Shown here: positions 7,188-15,820 of the stretch, in pieces
How the letters are laid out: the number at the start of each line of letters is the position of its first letter
Numbering within the stretch: the first letter of the stretch is position 1
Origin: a virus
Virus record (IMG/VR): IMGVR_UViG_3300042691_009514
Location: 1-26,032 of that record
Reading direction: 5' to 3' (one strand)
DNA length: 26,032 nucleotides
Program-made: the position numbers and the translations under genes
Notes under the pieces: generated by a model
What the model was told of the DNA's origin: nothing
The model's database searches: none
The model's input: the letters and a program-made list of their open reading frames with translations, nothing else

Positions 7188-10100
7188 ATGGCAAATTTTA
7201 CTAGAAATTTTATAGCAGGCAGGATGAATAAAGTCGTTGACGAAAGACTTCTTCCTGATGGAGAGTATATCGATGCTATGAATATTAGGATGGGTTCAAC
7301 CGAAAAATCTGAGGTTGGTGTCATAGAGAATACAAAAGGAAATGAAGATTTAACAGTATTAACATATATAGATGGCACCAAATTAAGTACAGATGCAAGG
7401 TGTATAGGTGCTATTGAGGACAGTGCTAGAGAGACAATATACTGGTTTGTTCATGATCCTAATTTTACTGAAACATTAGCAGGACCAAATCCAACTAATA
7501 AACTTGATTTAATTGTATCATATAATGTAAATACTAATATACTACTATATCATGTTATTAGCATAAATGATGGAAGTGGTGTAAATACTACACTTAATTT
7601 TAATCCTACATATCTAATAACAGGAGTAAATATTATTGAAGATTTATTGTTCTTTACAGATGATTATAATGCTCCTCGCAAGATTAATATAAAGGCAAAC
7701 TATGCTAATCCAGTTGGAGATATAGACCAATTCACAGAAGAGGCAATACTCGTAATTAAGAGACCTCCTATAGAGTCTCCTACTATTGAATTATTAAAAA
7801 CAGCAGGTCAAGAGAACTACTTAGAAGATAGATTCATTTCATTTGCATATAGATATCAGTATGCAGATGGAGAATATTCTGCCACATCTCAGTGGTCTGA
7901 TATTGCATTTTCACCAAACCCATTCTCATTTGATATTAGTAGTATGCTTAATGAGGGAATGACAAATGCATTTAATACTGCTATTGTAAGTTATAACTCA
8001 GGAGGACCACTTGTAATTGGTATAGATCTTTTATTTAAGCAAGCAAATAACAATATAATTAAAGTAATTGAGAAAATAAATAAGGCTGAAGCTGGATATG
8101 AAGACAATCAAATTTATCAAATTTCGTTTAATAATAGCAAAATATTTACTGTATTAAGTGAGGCTGAATTATTAAGGTTATACGATAATGTTCCAAGATT
8201 TGCTAAAGCTCAAACTATTATGGGCAATAGACTTATGTATGGGAACTATGTTGAGGGTTATGACTTATTAGACTCAAATGGAGTTCCAATAAGACTTGAA
8301 TACGAACCATCAGTTATATCTGAAGATATTGGTGTTACTGACGTTACTACGACATTTGATGAAGGTCAATACTTTATTAATGGAAGTGAAACTATACCAA
8401 ACTCTGTCATATATGTTGACTTAGATGGTGTTGATCTAGTAGAGGGAGCATTTTTAGATGTTGCAATTAGATTTACTCACAATAAGTTTACGGGCACTTT
8501 ACCTTTCCCTACTGAAGAGACAGGTGTAGTTGAAATAACATTTAATTTCTTTTTAGGGCAAAGCTATAGTTCAGTTTATGAAATGGCTTCTAGCGTTGAA
8601 TTTCAAGAAACTGTTGGGACAGTAGCTAATATAGAGCCAATTTTAACATCATGCGATGGTATAACATTTACAGACCAATTCAATTGTGCTGTGCCTCCTG
8701 CTTTAGATACTATTCAGAAAAAACAAAGTGGTATAACTGCTGATGGACAACCAATTGCAATAATAACAAGTCCTAGTAGCAATCAGATAGGATTTCAATT
8801 ATTAGCAGTAAGGTATGAAGATAATCCAGTTACAGGATATGTATATGAATACTATGAGGCAAATTTTGCAGAAGCAGTATTTCAAGAGATAGCAAGTCCA
8901 AGAAGTTTACATAGCAATCGTGGATATGAGATAGGTATTGTGTATATGGATGAATTTAATAGAGCAACAACAGCTCTTGTTAGTTCTAGCAACGCAGTTC
9001 ATATTCCATGTTCATTATCTTCACTTAAAAACTCAATTCAAGTTACAATACCATCTACTCAAAAACCTCCTTATTGGGCAACAAGATATAAGTTTGTAAT
9101 TAAACCAGATGAGGAGAACTACGATATTATATATTCAAATATATTTTTTACAGATCCAAATAATAACTCTGTTTGGTTTTATTTAGAAGGAGAAAACACT
9201 AAAAAAGTAGAGGTCGGAGATAGACTTATTGTTAAGTCAGATACAGATGGTCCTAAACAAAACTGTGCTTATGCTACAGTTCTTGAAAAAGAAACTAAAG
9301 CAGCTGGATTTATAGAACCAGTTGGAGATGTTGCAGTTCCTTCAGGTGTTTACATGAAGATTAATCCAACTAATTTTTCTGCTGTATTAGATCCTGATGC
9401 TATTGTAGATTTAACTAGAAAAAGTTTGTGTAATAATATTTCTGGAGGACTTCCTGAACCTGATAACTTAAACTATCTCGTAAATAAAGAAGATCCAGAC
9501 AACCCTGGAATGTATATAGATATAGATATTCCTGCTGGAAGTATTATTACATTATTTCTTGATTGGAATAGAGCTGGTGGCGTTAATGGATGTGAAGCAA
9601 GAGGATATACTCTTGAAAAAAGATTAACAGCATCTGCTAACTATGATAGTTTTGAGGATTGGTGGAATGGGGATAATATAGCTGAACTATTAAATACTGG
9701 AGTTTCAAAAGATGGAACTACAGAACTTGAGTATGTGCCTACAAATGGAATTTTAACTCAAAGAGATTTCACTACAATGTATCTTCAGTTTTATACAGAT
9801 GGTGCCAATAAAACGATATTACAGTTATCAAGAGGATTTTCTTGCTCTGGAATAAGTAAACCAAATTCAAGAAAGTATTGTGCTACTGCTGATATTCAAA
9901 TTTTTAGAGCTGCTGACCTTATTGTATTTGAGACAGAGCCACAAGATGCATTGCCTGATGTTTTCTTCGAGAACAACTTGTCTTTCCCAATTGTAAATGG
10001 ATACCACACAGGCAACGTACAAAATCAAACCTCATCCAATCCAGCTATTATTGACACTGGATTCTTCAACTGCTTTGCATTTGGAAATGGAGTCGAGAGC

Positions 10101-11576
10101 TATAAGATTAGAGACTCAATTATTGGTAGGTCTTTTAATTTAGGAGAAAGAGTTACTACTGTTGCAGAGCAAGACTATAGAGAGATTGATAGGTTTGCAG
10201 ATATTACATATAGTGGTAACTATAATCAAGAGACCAACGTAAATAGACTAAATGCATTCAACAAAGGTCTTCTTAACTACAAGAACTGTGAACTTTCTTT
10301 CGGAGAGATATTTATATTAGATGGAAGAGAAACAGACGTACTTGTTCTTCAAGAGGATAAGATATCTTATGTATTAGCTGGTAAAAACCTACTATCTGAC
10401 GCAAGCGCAGGTAATGTTATTACTGCGACACCAGAGGTATTAGGAACGCAAATAGCAAGAACAGAGAAATACGGTATTAGCTTTAATCCTGAGAGCTATG
10501 TTCAATGGGGATACGATAGGTATTTCACTGATGCAAAAAGAGGTGCTGTACTTCAAATAACTGGAGACTCTGCTCAAACTGATAAGCTTACAGTTATATC
10601 AGAGCAGAATATGCGTACATGGTTTAGAGATGAGTTTAATACATCATTCAACACTCAGAAGCTAGGTGCTTTTGATCCATACATGAATGAGTTTGTATTA
10701 AGTATGAATGAAGAGCCTCTTCCATCAAAAGTTGAATGTACAAATTGCGGTATCACTCAGACATTTACATTGTCAGGAAATGATGGAGAATACAATTACT
10801 GTATAAACTTAGATTCTATTATTGGAGATGTAGAGGTATCTTGGATAATAACAGACATTGGAGATGAAGACGAAATTGAGATTGAAACCGACTATAATGG
10901 TAATATAGAATCATCAGGAGTAACATCATCAAGTGGAAGCTTTACTTTTAATAAAGATAGCTTAACCGTTAATAAAGTGGATGTTAACTTGTATTATTCA
11001 GGTAATATTAATATATCAATAAGCATTGGATGTCCAACTGGAGAGATACTAAACATTGTAGAGGTTGTTCTTACAAATAACTTTGAGGCTAGTGAGACAA
11101 TCCATGTTCAGTATAGATACACTAATGGTTCGTTTGTAGGACCTTTAATGTCTGACCTAGTTGTGTTCCAAAGTGGAACTGGTAATCCACTTGTATCGAG
11201 ATACAATATAACAACAGGTAATGTTGGATCTGGTGCATTCCCTCCAGAGTCAAGCACAATGAGAATGTACACAAACAAAATACCACCTGATACTTATAAC
11301 TTTGATATTTTACAAGACAAGTTCAAGTATCTAAGGAGCTCAACACTATATAATAACAATGATGTTGATATGCAAGCAATGCTTGCAGCAGCATCTATTG
11401 CTACTCCAATCGTAAATATTGGAGATATATACTATGCAGACTTCACAGTTCCTTTGAGTTCTAATGGTAATTATCTATATTTGATTTGGGATTTGAGAGA
11501 TACTTACCCAGTTGAGTTATGTTACTCAGATGTAAGTGAATTTGATGTGTGTTGTAATTGTACAGAACCATTGTAA
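7188..11576 (+). CDS. Large beta-structured tail stabilisation / tail tubular protein
   Basis: The product has 1462 residues, nearly twice the 794 of T7 gp12, the tail protein at the same place in the T7 order. The N-terminus contains NFIAGRMNKVVDERLLPDGE followed by IDAMNIRMGST and IENTKGN, a signature I know from tail stabilisation proteins of crAss-like phages and several other phages. Most of the rest is Asn/Thr/Gly-rich beta sequence, fitting a beta-propeller or tube. Near residues 1095-1125 KYGISFNPESYVQWGYDRYF plus TDAKRGAVLQI is a second conserved block. From about residue 1183 (CTNCGITQTFTLSG) an Ig-like beta insertion begins, and the chain ends in a Cys cluster (CYSDVSEFDVCCNC). The next gene also encodes a Cys-rich protein. 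The start ATG lies 1 base after the previous stop. Structural assignment is firm, the precise ring or tube position is inference. Confidence 0.78.
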   Translation: MANFTRNFIAGRMNKVVDERLLPDGEYIDAMNIRMGSTEKSEVGVIENTKGNEDLTVLTYIDGTKLSTDARCIGAIEDSARETIYWFVHDPNFTETLAGPNPTNKLDLIVSYNVNTNILLYHVISINDGSGVNTTLNFNPTYLITGVNIIEDLLFFTDDYNAPRKINIKANYANPVGDIDQFTEEAILVIKRPPIESPTIELLKTAGQENYLEDRFISFAYRYQYADGEYSATSQWSDIAFSPNPFSFDISSMLNEGMTNAFNTAIVSYNSGGPLVIGIDLLFKQANNNIIKVIEKINKAEAGYEDNQIYQISFNNSKIFTVLSEAELLRLYDNVPRFAKAQTIMGNRLMYGNYVEGYDLLDSNGVPIRLEYEPSVISEDIGVTDVTTTFDEGQYFINGSETIPNSVIYVDLDGVDLVEGAFLDVAIRFTHNKFTGTLPFPTEETGVVEITFNFFLGQSYSSVYEMASSVEFQETVGTVANIEPILTSCDGITFTDQFNCAVPPALDTIQKKQSGITADGQPIAIITSPSSNQIGFQLLAVRYEDNPVTGYVYEYYEANFAEAVFQEIASPRSLHSNRGYEIGIVYMDEFNRATTALVSSSNAVHIPCSLSSLKNSIQVTIPSTQKPPYWATRYKFVIKPDEENYDIIYSNIFFTDPNNNSVWFYLEGENTKKVEVGDRLIVKSDTDGPKQNCAYATVLEKETKAAGFIEPVGDVAVPSGVYMKINPTNFSAVLDPDAIVDLTRKSLCNNISGGLPEPDNLNYLVNKEDPDNPGMYIDIDIPAGSIITLFLDWNRAGGVNGCEARGYTLEKRLTASANYDSFEDWWNGDNIAELLNTGVSKDGTTELEYVPTNGILTQRDFTTMYLQFYTDGANKTILQLSRGFSCSGISKPNSRKYCATADIQIFRAADLIVFETEPQDALPDVFFENNLSFPIVNGYHTGNVQNQTSSNPAIIDTGFFNCFAFGNGVESYKIRDSIIGRSFNLGERVTTVAEQDYREIDRFADITYSGNYNQETNVNRLNAFNKGLLNYKNCELSFGEIFILDGRETDVLVLQEDKISYVLAGKNLLSDASAGNVITATPEVLGTQIARTEKYGISFNPESYVQWGYDRYFTDAKRGAVLQITGDSAQTDKLTVISEQNMRTWFRDEFNTSFNTQKLGAFDPYMNEFVLSMNEEPLPSKVECTNCGITQTFTLSGNDGEYNYCINLDSIIGDVEVSWIITDIGDEDEIEIETDYNGNIESSGVTSSSGSFTFNKDSLTVNKVDVNLYYSGNINISISIGCPTGEILNIVEVVLTNNFEASETIHVQYRYTNGSFVGPLMSDLVVFQSGTGNPLVSRYNITTGNVGSGAFPPESSTMRMYTNKIPPDTYNFDILQDKFKYLRSSTLYNNNDVDMQAMLAAASIATPIVNIGDIYYADFTVPLSSNGNYLYLIWDLRDTYPVELCYSDVSEFDVCCNCTEPL

Positions 11577-11590
11577 TTAATTAAAATAAT

Positions 11591-12139
11591 ATGGCTACAA
11601 GTGGAAGTTATTATTTAAATGGACCATCATTAACATCATCCACTTCTGTTTTTACAGATAGTGGATTGACTACATTAGCTCCTGATGGATTCTATTCTGA
11701 TGGTGTTATAGTAAGAGAGCAAGTAGGTGGGGTTCTTCTACCTGCTGTTGCTTGTAGTAGTTGTGAACCTCAGTGTCTTGAGTACAGTGCTATATCGGAA
11801 GGTCCATCTGGTGTTGTAGAATATAACGACTGTGAAGGCAATCCTGCTTTAATATATTTATCAGAATTTGAGGAAGTGTTCTTTTGTGCTTTATCAAACT
11901 CTATAGTTCCATCAGAGGGAATTGCTATAATTGAGGTTGGAGCTTGCACTCCACTTGAGTGTACTAGATATCTTGCTGATGCAGAAGCTGAATCTGGAGG
12001 TGTTACTTATACAGATTGTTTTGGAGATATTCAAACAATAACATTAGCAATGGGAGAAACGCAAGAATTCTGCGCATCAGATACGCCATCTACATCAGGA
12101 GGGGTTTTAATTAGTTTGGTAGCTGGTACTTGCCCATAA
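11591..12139 (+). CDS. Cys-repeat virion protein, likely tail accessory or adhesin
   Basis: The product has 182 residues with ten cysteines. The N-terminal ~60 residues (YYLNGPSLTSSTSVFTDSGL, then APDGFYSDGVIVREQVGGVL and CSSC) form a motif I have seen in Bacteroidota phage tail genes. The rest is two tandem modules with identical cysteine spacing: C62, C81, C99, C119 and C124, C143, C161, C181 (steps of 19, 18 and 20 residues in both). Each has a Y-x-DC-x-G turn followed by beta strands and ends in VG/AG-x-C-x. The domain is small, beta-rich and probably disulfide-stabilised outside the cell, which suits a surface-exposed tail decoration or receptor-binding part. Function is inferred. It lies 14 bases after the 1462-residue tail gene and 11 bases before the next. 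Confidence 0.6.
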   Translation: MATSGSYYLNGPSLTSSTSVFTDSGLTTLAPDGFYSDGVIVREQVGGVLLPAVACSSCEPQCLEYSAISEGPSGVVEYNDCEGNPALIYLSEFEEVFFCALSNSIVPSEGIAIIEVGACTPLECTRYLADAEAESGGVTYTDCFGDIQTITLAMGETQEFCASDTPSTSGGVLISLVAGTCP

Positions 12140-12150
12140 ATATAAAAACT

Positions 12151-12969
12151 ATGCCTAATTACACACTAACATATAGCGAAGGAGTTGCAGGATGGGTTTC
12201 ATTCTACTCTTACTATCCTGATTGGATGATAGGAATGAATAACTACTTCTACACGTTTAAAGGAGGAAACCTTTACAGACATAATGTAAATGAGAATAGA
12301 AACACTTTCTATCAACTTTGGTGGACTCAACTAGAGGATCCATTGCAGGCTTTTAAACCATCTGTAATAAAGAGTGTGTTCAATAACTCTGTCCTTGAGA
12401 ATAAACTATTCAAAACCATAAACATAGAAGGAGATGCTCCTTGGAGTGCTACACTAGTTACTGATTTGCAAAACTCAGGATTTATATTAGGTCAATGGTT
12501 TGAAGAAAAAGAAGCATCATTCTTTGCATTTATTAGAAACAATAGTTCTGGACAGTTCAGTCTTAGAAGTGTTAATGGTATTGGGGATAGTATTAATGTA
12601 ATAGGTAATGGAACCAACAATGCTCTTGTTGAATTTAGTATATCTCCACTTATATCTATTGGAAGCATAGTAAGTGTTGGTGATGATGTATATTTCGGAA
12701 CTCCAATTCCTGAGTATGCAGGACCAGTTATAGGAATAAATGTAGACCTTCCAAATGGTATAAACCAATTAGAGGTTAATAACAATATGTTAACTCCATT
12801 AACTACTCCAATACCTGGAGATGTGAATTATTTCTTATACGTTAAAAACTCAATAGCTGAATCCCATGGCGTTCTTGGTCACTATTGTGTGTTTACTCTT
12901 GAGCAAAATTCTAATTCAAAGGTTGAACTTTTTTCTGTTGAGTCTGAAGTAATGAAAAGTTTCCCATAA
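12151..12969 (+). CDS. Conserved tail-associated phage protein
   Basis: The product has 272 residues. The N-terminal signature SEGVAGWVSFYSYYPDWMIG followed by MNNYFYTFKGGNLYRHN is a conserved block I recognise from structural genes of crAss-like phages and from tail-region genes of other large phages; it is aromatic-rich and suggests a compact beta fold. The middle is mostly beta sequence, and a Gly/Ile/Val segment near VGDDVYFGTPIPEYAGPVIG resembles a small barrel. No enzymatic motif was seen. The ATG at 12151 is preferred over an upstream in-frame TTG at 12130 that would overlap the previous gene; the homologous-looking sequence starts at PNYTLTYSEG. Likely a tail hub or baseplate-like component; exact role unknown. 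Confidence 0.65.
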   Translation: MPNYTLTYSEGVAGWVSFYSYYPDWMIGMNNYFYTFKGGNLYRHNVNENRNTFYQLWWTQLEDPLQAFKPSVIKSVFNNSVLENKLFKTINIEGDAPWSATLVTDLQNSGFILGQWFEEKEASFFAFIRNNSSGQFSLRSVNGIGDSINVIGNGTNNALVEFSISPLISIGSIVSVGDDVYFGTPIPEYAGPVIGINVDLPNGINQLEVNNNMLTPLTTPIPGDVNYFLYVKNSIAESHGVLGHYCVFTLEQNSNSKVELFSVESEVMKSFP

Positions 12970-12986
12970 TATGTATATATTTGTAT

Positions 12987-13391
12987 ATGGAAATTAGGAA
13001 ACTAGATACCAATGACTATGAAAATATCCTTGTAGATTGGTGGAAGGACTGGGGATGGACACCACCTCAGAAAGACTTTCTTCCTGAAGATGGAACTGGT
13101 GGTTTCATAGTTTATGATGGAGATACTCCAGTATGTGCAGGATTTATTTATATCACAAACTCAAAGGCTTGTTGGATTGATTGGATAGTTTCCAATAAAA
13201 AATATAGGAAAAAGCCAAACAGGAAGCAATCTTTAGATTTATTGATAGAAACTTTAACAAATGTTGGTAAATTGTCTGGAAATAAATATGCTTATGCATT
13301 AATAAAGAATAATAGCTTAATAAAAACGTATGAGTTTTTTGGTTATATAAAAGCAGACTCATACACAAGTGAAATGATTAAAATATTATAA
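12987..13391 (+). CDS. GNAT-like N-acetyltransferase family protein at the T7 gp13 position
   Basis: The 134-residue product resembles small phage GNAT proteins: an N-terminal strand-helix (MEIRKLDTNDYENILVDWWK) with a WGWTPPQKDFLPEDGTGGF loop, an IVYDGDTPVCAGFIY hairpin, a core strand (KACWIDWIVS) leading to the acetyl-CoA loop region, and a C-terminal LIKTYEFFGYIKAD segment. The loop that normally reads as R/Q-x-x-G-x-G/A is here VSNKKYRKKPNRKQSLDLL (residues 68-86), without glycines, so acetyl-CoA binding may be weakened or lost. T7 gp13, which lies in the same place before the internal core proteins, also belongs to a GNAT-related family (DUF2833), so this may be its counterpart in assembly. 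The ATG at 12987 is chosen; a TTG six bases earlier is in frame but unlikely. Confidence 0.75.
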   Translation: MEIRKLDTNDYENILVDWWKDWGWTPPQKDFLPEDGTGGFIVYDGDTPVCAGFIYITNSKACWIDWIVSNKKYRKKPNRKQSLDLLIETLTNVGKLSGNKYAYALIKNNSLIKTYEFFGYIKADSYTSEMIKIL

Positions 13392-13392
13392 T

Positions 13393-14268
13393 ATGGGAGT
13401 AGCAACAGCAACAACTATAGCTGCTATAGGTGGTTTAGCTATATCAGCAGGATCAACAGCCATGTCTTTTGCTCAAGCAGGTCAGCAAAGAAGACTTCAA
13501 AGACAAGCAGAAGCTGATGCTGCAAGAGCAATGGAAGAGGCTAAAAAAAAGCTTGAAATAAATTATGCTGAAGAACTTGCAATTCAAAAAGAACCTTACG
13601 AACTTCAAAGAGAGGCATTGTTATCTCAAGGAGCAATGGCTTTAGAGGCTGCAAGAGAATCAGAAAGAGGTGCAGAAGCAACTGCTGGAAGACTTCAAAT
13701 GGCTCAAACAGAAGCTCAAGCAGGAGTAAGAAGTGCTATGGGTGAAGAGTTACAGAGAATTGAAGAATTACGAGTGGCTGAAGAAAGCAGACTAAGAGAT
13801 CTTGGTGCTCAAATAAATTTAGAGGAAGCAGCAGGTGCTCAGCTTGCAGCTAGAGAGGCTCAACAATTAAAAACTCAAGCCACTCAAGAGGGAATTGCTG
13901 GAGCTATATCTACAGTTCAACAAGGTCTTAATATGATTCCTTTGTTTCAACAAAATACAGCAGCTCAACAAAAAGCAATGTCTGGCATTCAAATGAGTGA
14001 ACAAGAATTTATAGATTTTGGAAATGTAACAGCAAAAGGAGGAGGCGTAAGTAAAAGCATGGGACCAGCATCTCAAGATCTAGGTATGACAAATATGGAT
14101 TTTGAAAAAATTGGAGACATGACTAAAAAACAATTTAGACAATTTAGAAAAGAGCTATCTCCTGGGCAAAGAGCAATGATACAAAGAAATCCAATGTATA
14201 TGCAAAACTATAATATGTATATGCAAAACTATAATCCATACAATTTTTTAAATCAACCAAATAAATAG
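13393..14268 (+). CDS. Candidate internal virion / ejection protein (gp14-like)
   Basis: The product has 291 residues. The first ~30 are hydrophobic and Gly/Ala/Ser-rich (TTIAAIGGLAISAGSTAMSF), compatible with a membrane-inserting segment. Residues about 30-165 are an Ala/Glu/Gln/Arg-rich continuous helix, probably coiled coil, and the C-terminus is Met/Gln/Asn/Tyr-rich with a perfect duplicated MYMQNYN. T7 gp14, the internal protein that lodges in the outer membrane during DNA ejection, has a similar build and the same gene position. Sequence similarity to gp14 itself is not claimed. It starts one base after the GNAT-like gene and is followed after two bases by the next large virion gene. 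Confidence 0.6.
   Translation: MGVATATTIAAIGGLAISAGSTAMSFAQAGQQRRLQRQAEADAARAMEEAKKKLEINYAEELAIQKEPYELQREALLSQGAMALEAARESERGAEATAGRLQMAQTEAQAGVRSAMGEELQRIEELRVAEESRLRDLGAQINLEEAAGAQLAAREAQQLKTQATQEGIAGAISTVQQGLNMIPLFQQNTAAQQKAMSGIQMSEQEFIDFGNVTAKGGGVSKSMGPASQDLGMTNMDFEKIGDMTKKQFRQFRKELSPGQRAMIQRNPMYMQNYNMYMQNYNPYNFLNQPNK
14194..14235 (+). repeat. Perfect 21-bp tandem duplication near the gene end
   Basis: Two identical 21-bp units (14194-14214 and 14215-14235) sit in frame and encode MYMQNYN twice. They add seven residues to the Tyr/Asn/Gln-rich C-terminal tail of the putative ejection protein. A recent slippage duplication in a tolerant tail is the simplest explanation. Confidence 0.9.
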
Positions 14269-14270
14269 TT

Positions 14271-15818
14271 ATGACATACTATAAGTACGCAGAGAGGAAT
14301 GCAAGTTCTCAAATAAATTGGTATGAAGTTGGTAAGAGCGTAACAGACATGCTTGCTGAGACAGCTAGAATTAGAGAAGAAAAAAAAGCTGCATTTCAAC
14401 AAGCATATAAAGAACAAGAAGAGAATATATTAAATTCTCCTCAAGGTCAAAACCAAGATGTAAATAACTTCACTAATAAGTTTTCAAATAACATGCTTAA
14501 TAGTGCTCGTCTTGACTATCAGCTTTTGACTTCAGGTCAAATGCCTATGGATCAATACTTATTAAGAAGGCAAAATGCTATTGATGGGACAAAAAGGCTA
14601 TATAATCTTTCTAAATTATTCCAAGACGAATATGAGAAAAAAATTTCAGGAGTTAATTCAGGAGCTTTACAAGCATTAAATATATTTAACATGAAGACCG
14701 TAGAAGGCTATCTTGACTTTAATAATTCAGAAGCCACGATAGATCAGTTAGGAGATGGAAGGATAGGTATTGGAACGTATGAAAACAAAACTATTGATGG
14801 AAAAGAAGTTAGGGTTTTAGCAAAAAACATTTTTAATGTAAAAGAAATTGAGGGAAAAATACTTCAAAATGTAGAAACATTTAATGTTGAAGAAAAAACT
14901 TCTTCATTTGTAAAAAACTTAGGTGCTATTAAAGATGTAGTGTATAATGAAGCTTCAAAATCAAAAGCAGGAACTATACAAGAATTATTAGGTGTTGAAT
15001 TTTTATCAACATCACCAAAAGCAGATGATGCTACAAAAAAAGTAGTTGCTAACTTAAATTTAGCTATTGATAATCAAGTAGCAAGTTATTTGGATGAAAA
15101 TCCATATAACCTAGCATCTGTTTTAACTGAAAATACAGGAAAGTATAATGAAGATTCTTTTACATTTAGTAAAGAAGAAGCAGACAATAATCCTAGTAAA
15201 ATACTTGTTAAGATAGATCCAATTACCACCATGACAACTATTGATAAAGATGGCAAAAATTATGAGGCACAACTTAAAGAGGCTAAGGATTGGGTAAGAA
15301 ATAGCATTATAAGTAAAATGGATCAAGAGAGATCTATTTCTACAACATCTCAAATTCAAGATCAGTCTAGACCTTTTAATCCAGCTGAGCAAAATTACAG
15401 AGATCGTAAAGCTATGTTGGCTGATTATGTTAAAAATTTATATAAATTTACAACATCTAAGAATTTCAAAGAAAGACAAGTTTCTGGCGAATATTTTCAA
15501 GGATTTTTCCCATCTGGTGCTGAAGGTAGCATGGAAGTTGTTGTTAACCCTGGTAGCAAAAAAGGAGTTTTCCTTAGAGATCCAGGTGGAAAAGAAAATC
15601 CATATTTAATTCCAGGTAATGATCCTCTAGAATCAGCGTTAGCATATGGAACAGCTCATAGTGGTGCTGCTGGATTTAATTTTTCATCAGATGAATTAAG
15701 AGCTGAGATGAAAAAACAAAATTTAGATTTTACAGGTACTACTATTAGTGATGTGAATACTGGATCTTTTTCACAGCCAACTACACAACCAATGAATAAA
15801 TATAATAAACCTAAATAA
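14271..15818 (+). CDS. Candidate internal virion / ejection protein (gp15-like position)
   Basis: The product has 515 residues, mostly predicted helix. The N-terminal half starts MTYYKYAERNASSQINWYEV and is rich in Gln, Glu, Asn and Lys (FQQAYKEQEENILNSPQGQN), followed by a mixed beta/helix middle and a low-complexity Thr/Gln/Asn C-terminus. There is no signal peptide, membrane helix or catalytic motif. Its place between the gp14-like protein and the giant last gene matches T7 gp15, which forms a periplasmic conduit with gp16. I recognise no domain by sequence; the call depends on synteny and composition. The start ATG is two bases after the previous stop, and the giant gene begins two bases after its own stop. 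Confidence 0.5.
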   Translation: MTYYKYAERNASSQINWYEVGKSVTDMLAETARIREEKKAAFQQAYKEQEENILNSPQGQNQDVNNFTNKFSNNMLNSARLDYQLLTSGQMPMDQYLLRRQNAIDGTKRLYNLSKLFQDEYEKKISGVNSGALQALNIFNMKTVEGYLDFNNSEATIDQLGDGRIGIGTYENKTIDGKEVRVLAKNIFNVKEIEGKILQNVETFNVEEKTSSFVKNLGAIKDVVYNEASKSKAGTIQELLGVEFLSTSPKADDATKKVVANLNLAIDNQVASYLDENPYNLASVLTENTGKYNEDSFTFSKEEADNNPSKILVKIDPITTMTTIDKDGKNYEAQLKEAKDWVRNSIISKMDQERSISTTSQIQDQSRPFNPAEQNYRDRKAMLADYVKNLYKFTTSKNFKERQVSGEYFQGFFPSGAEGSMEVVVNPGSKKGVFLRDPGGKENPYLIPGNDPLESALAYGTAHSGAAGFNFSSDELRAEMKKQNLDFTGTTISDVNTGSFSQPTTQPMNKYNKPK

Positions 15819-15820
15819 AT

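Noticed and set aside
12976-12983. TATATTTG promoter-like box just before the GNAT-like gene
   Set aside because: It ends three bases before the ATG, so a transcript starting from it would begin at or after the start codon; probably a chance match in AT-rich spacer.
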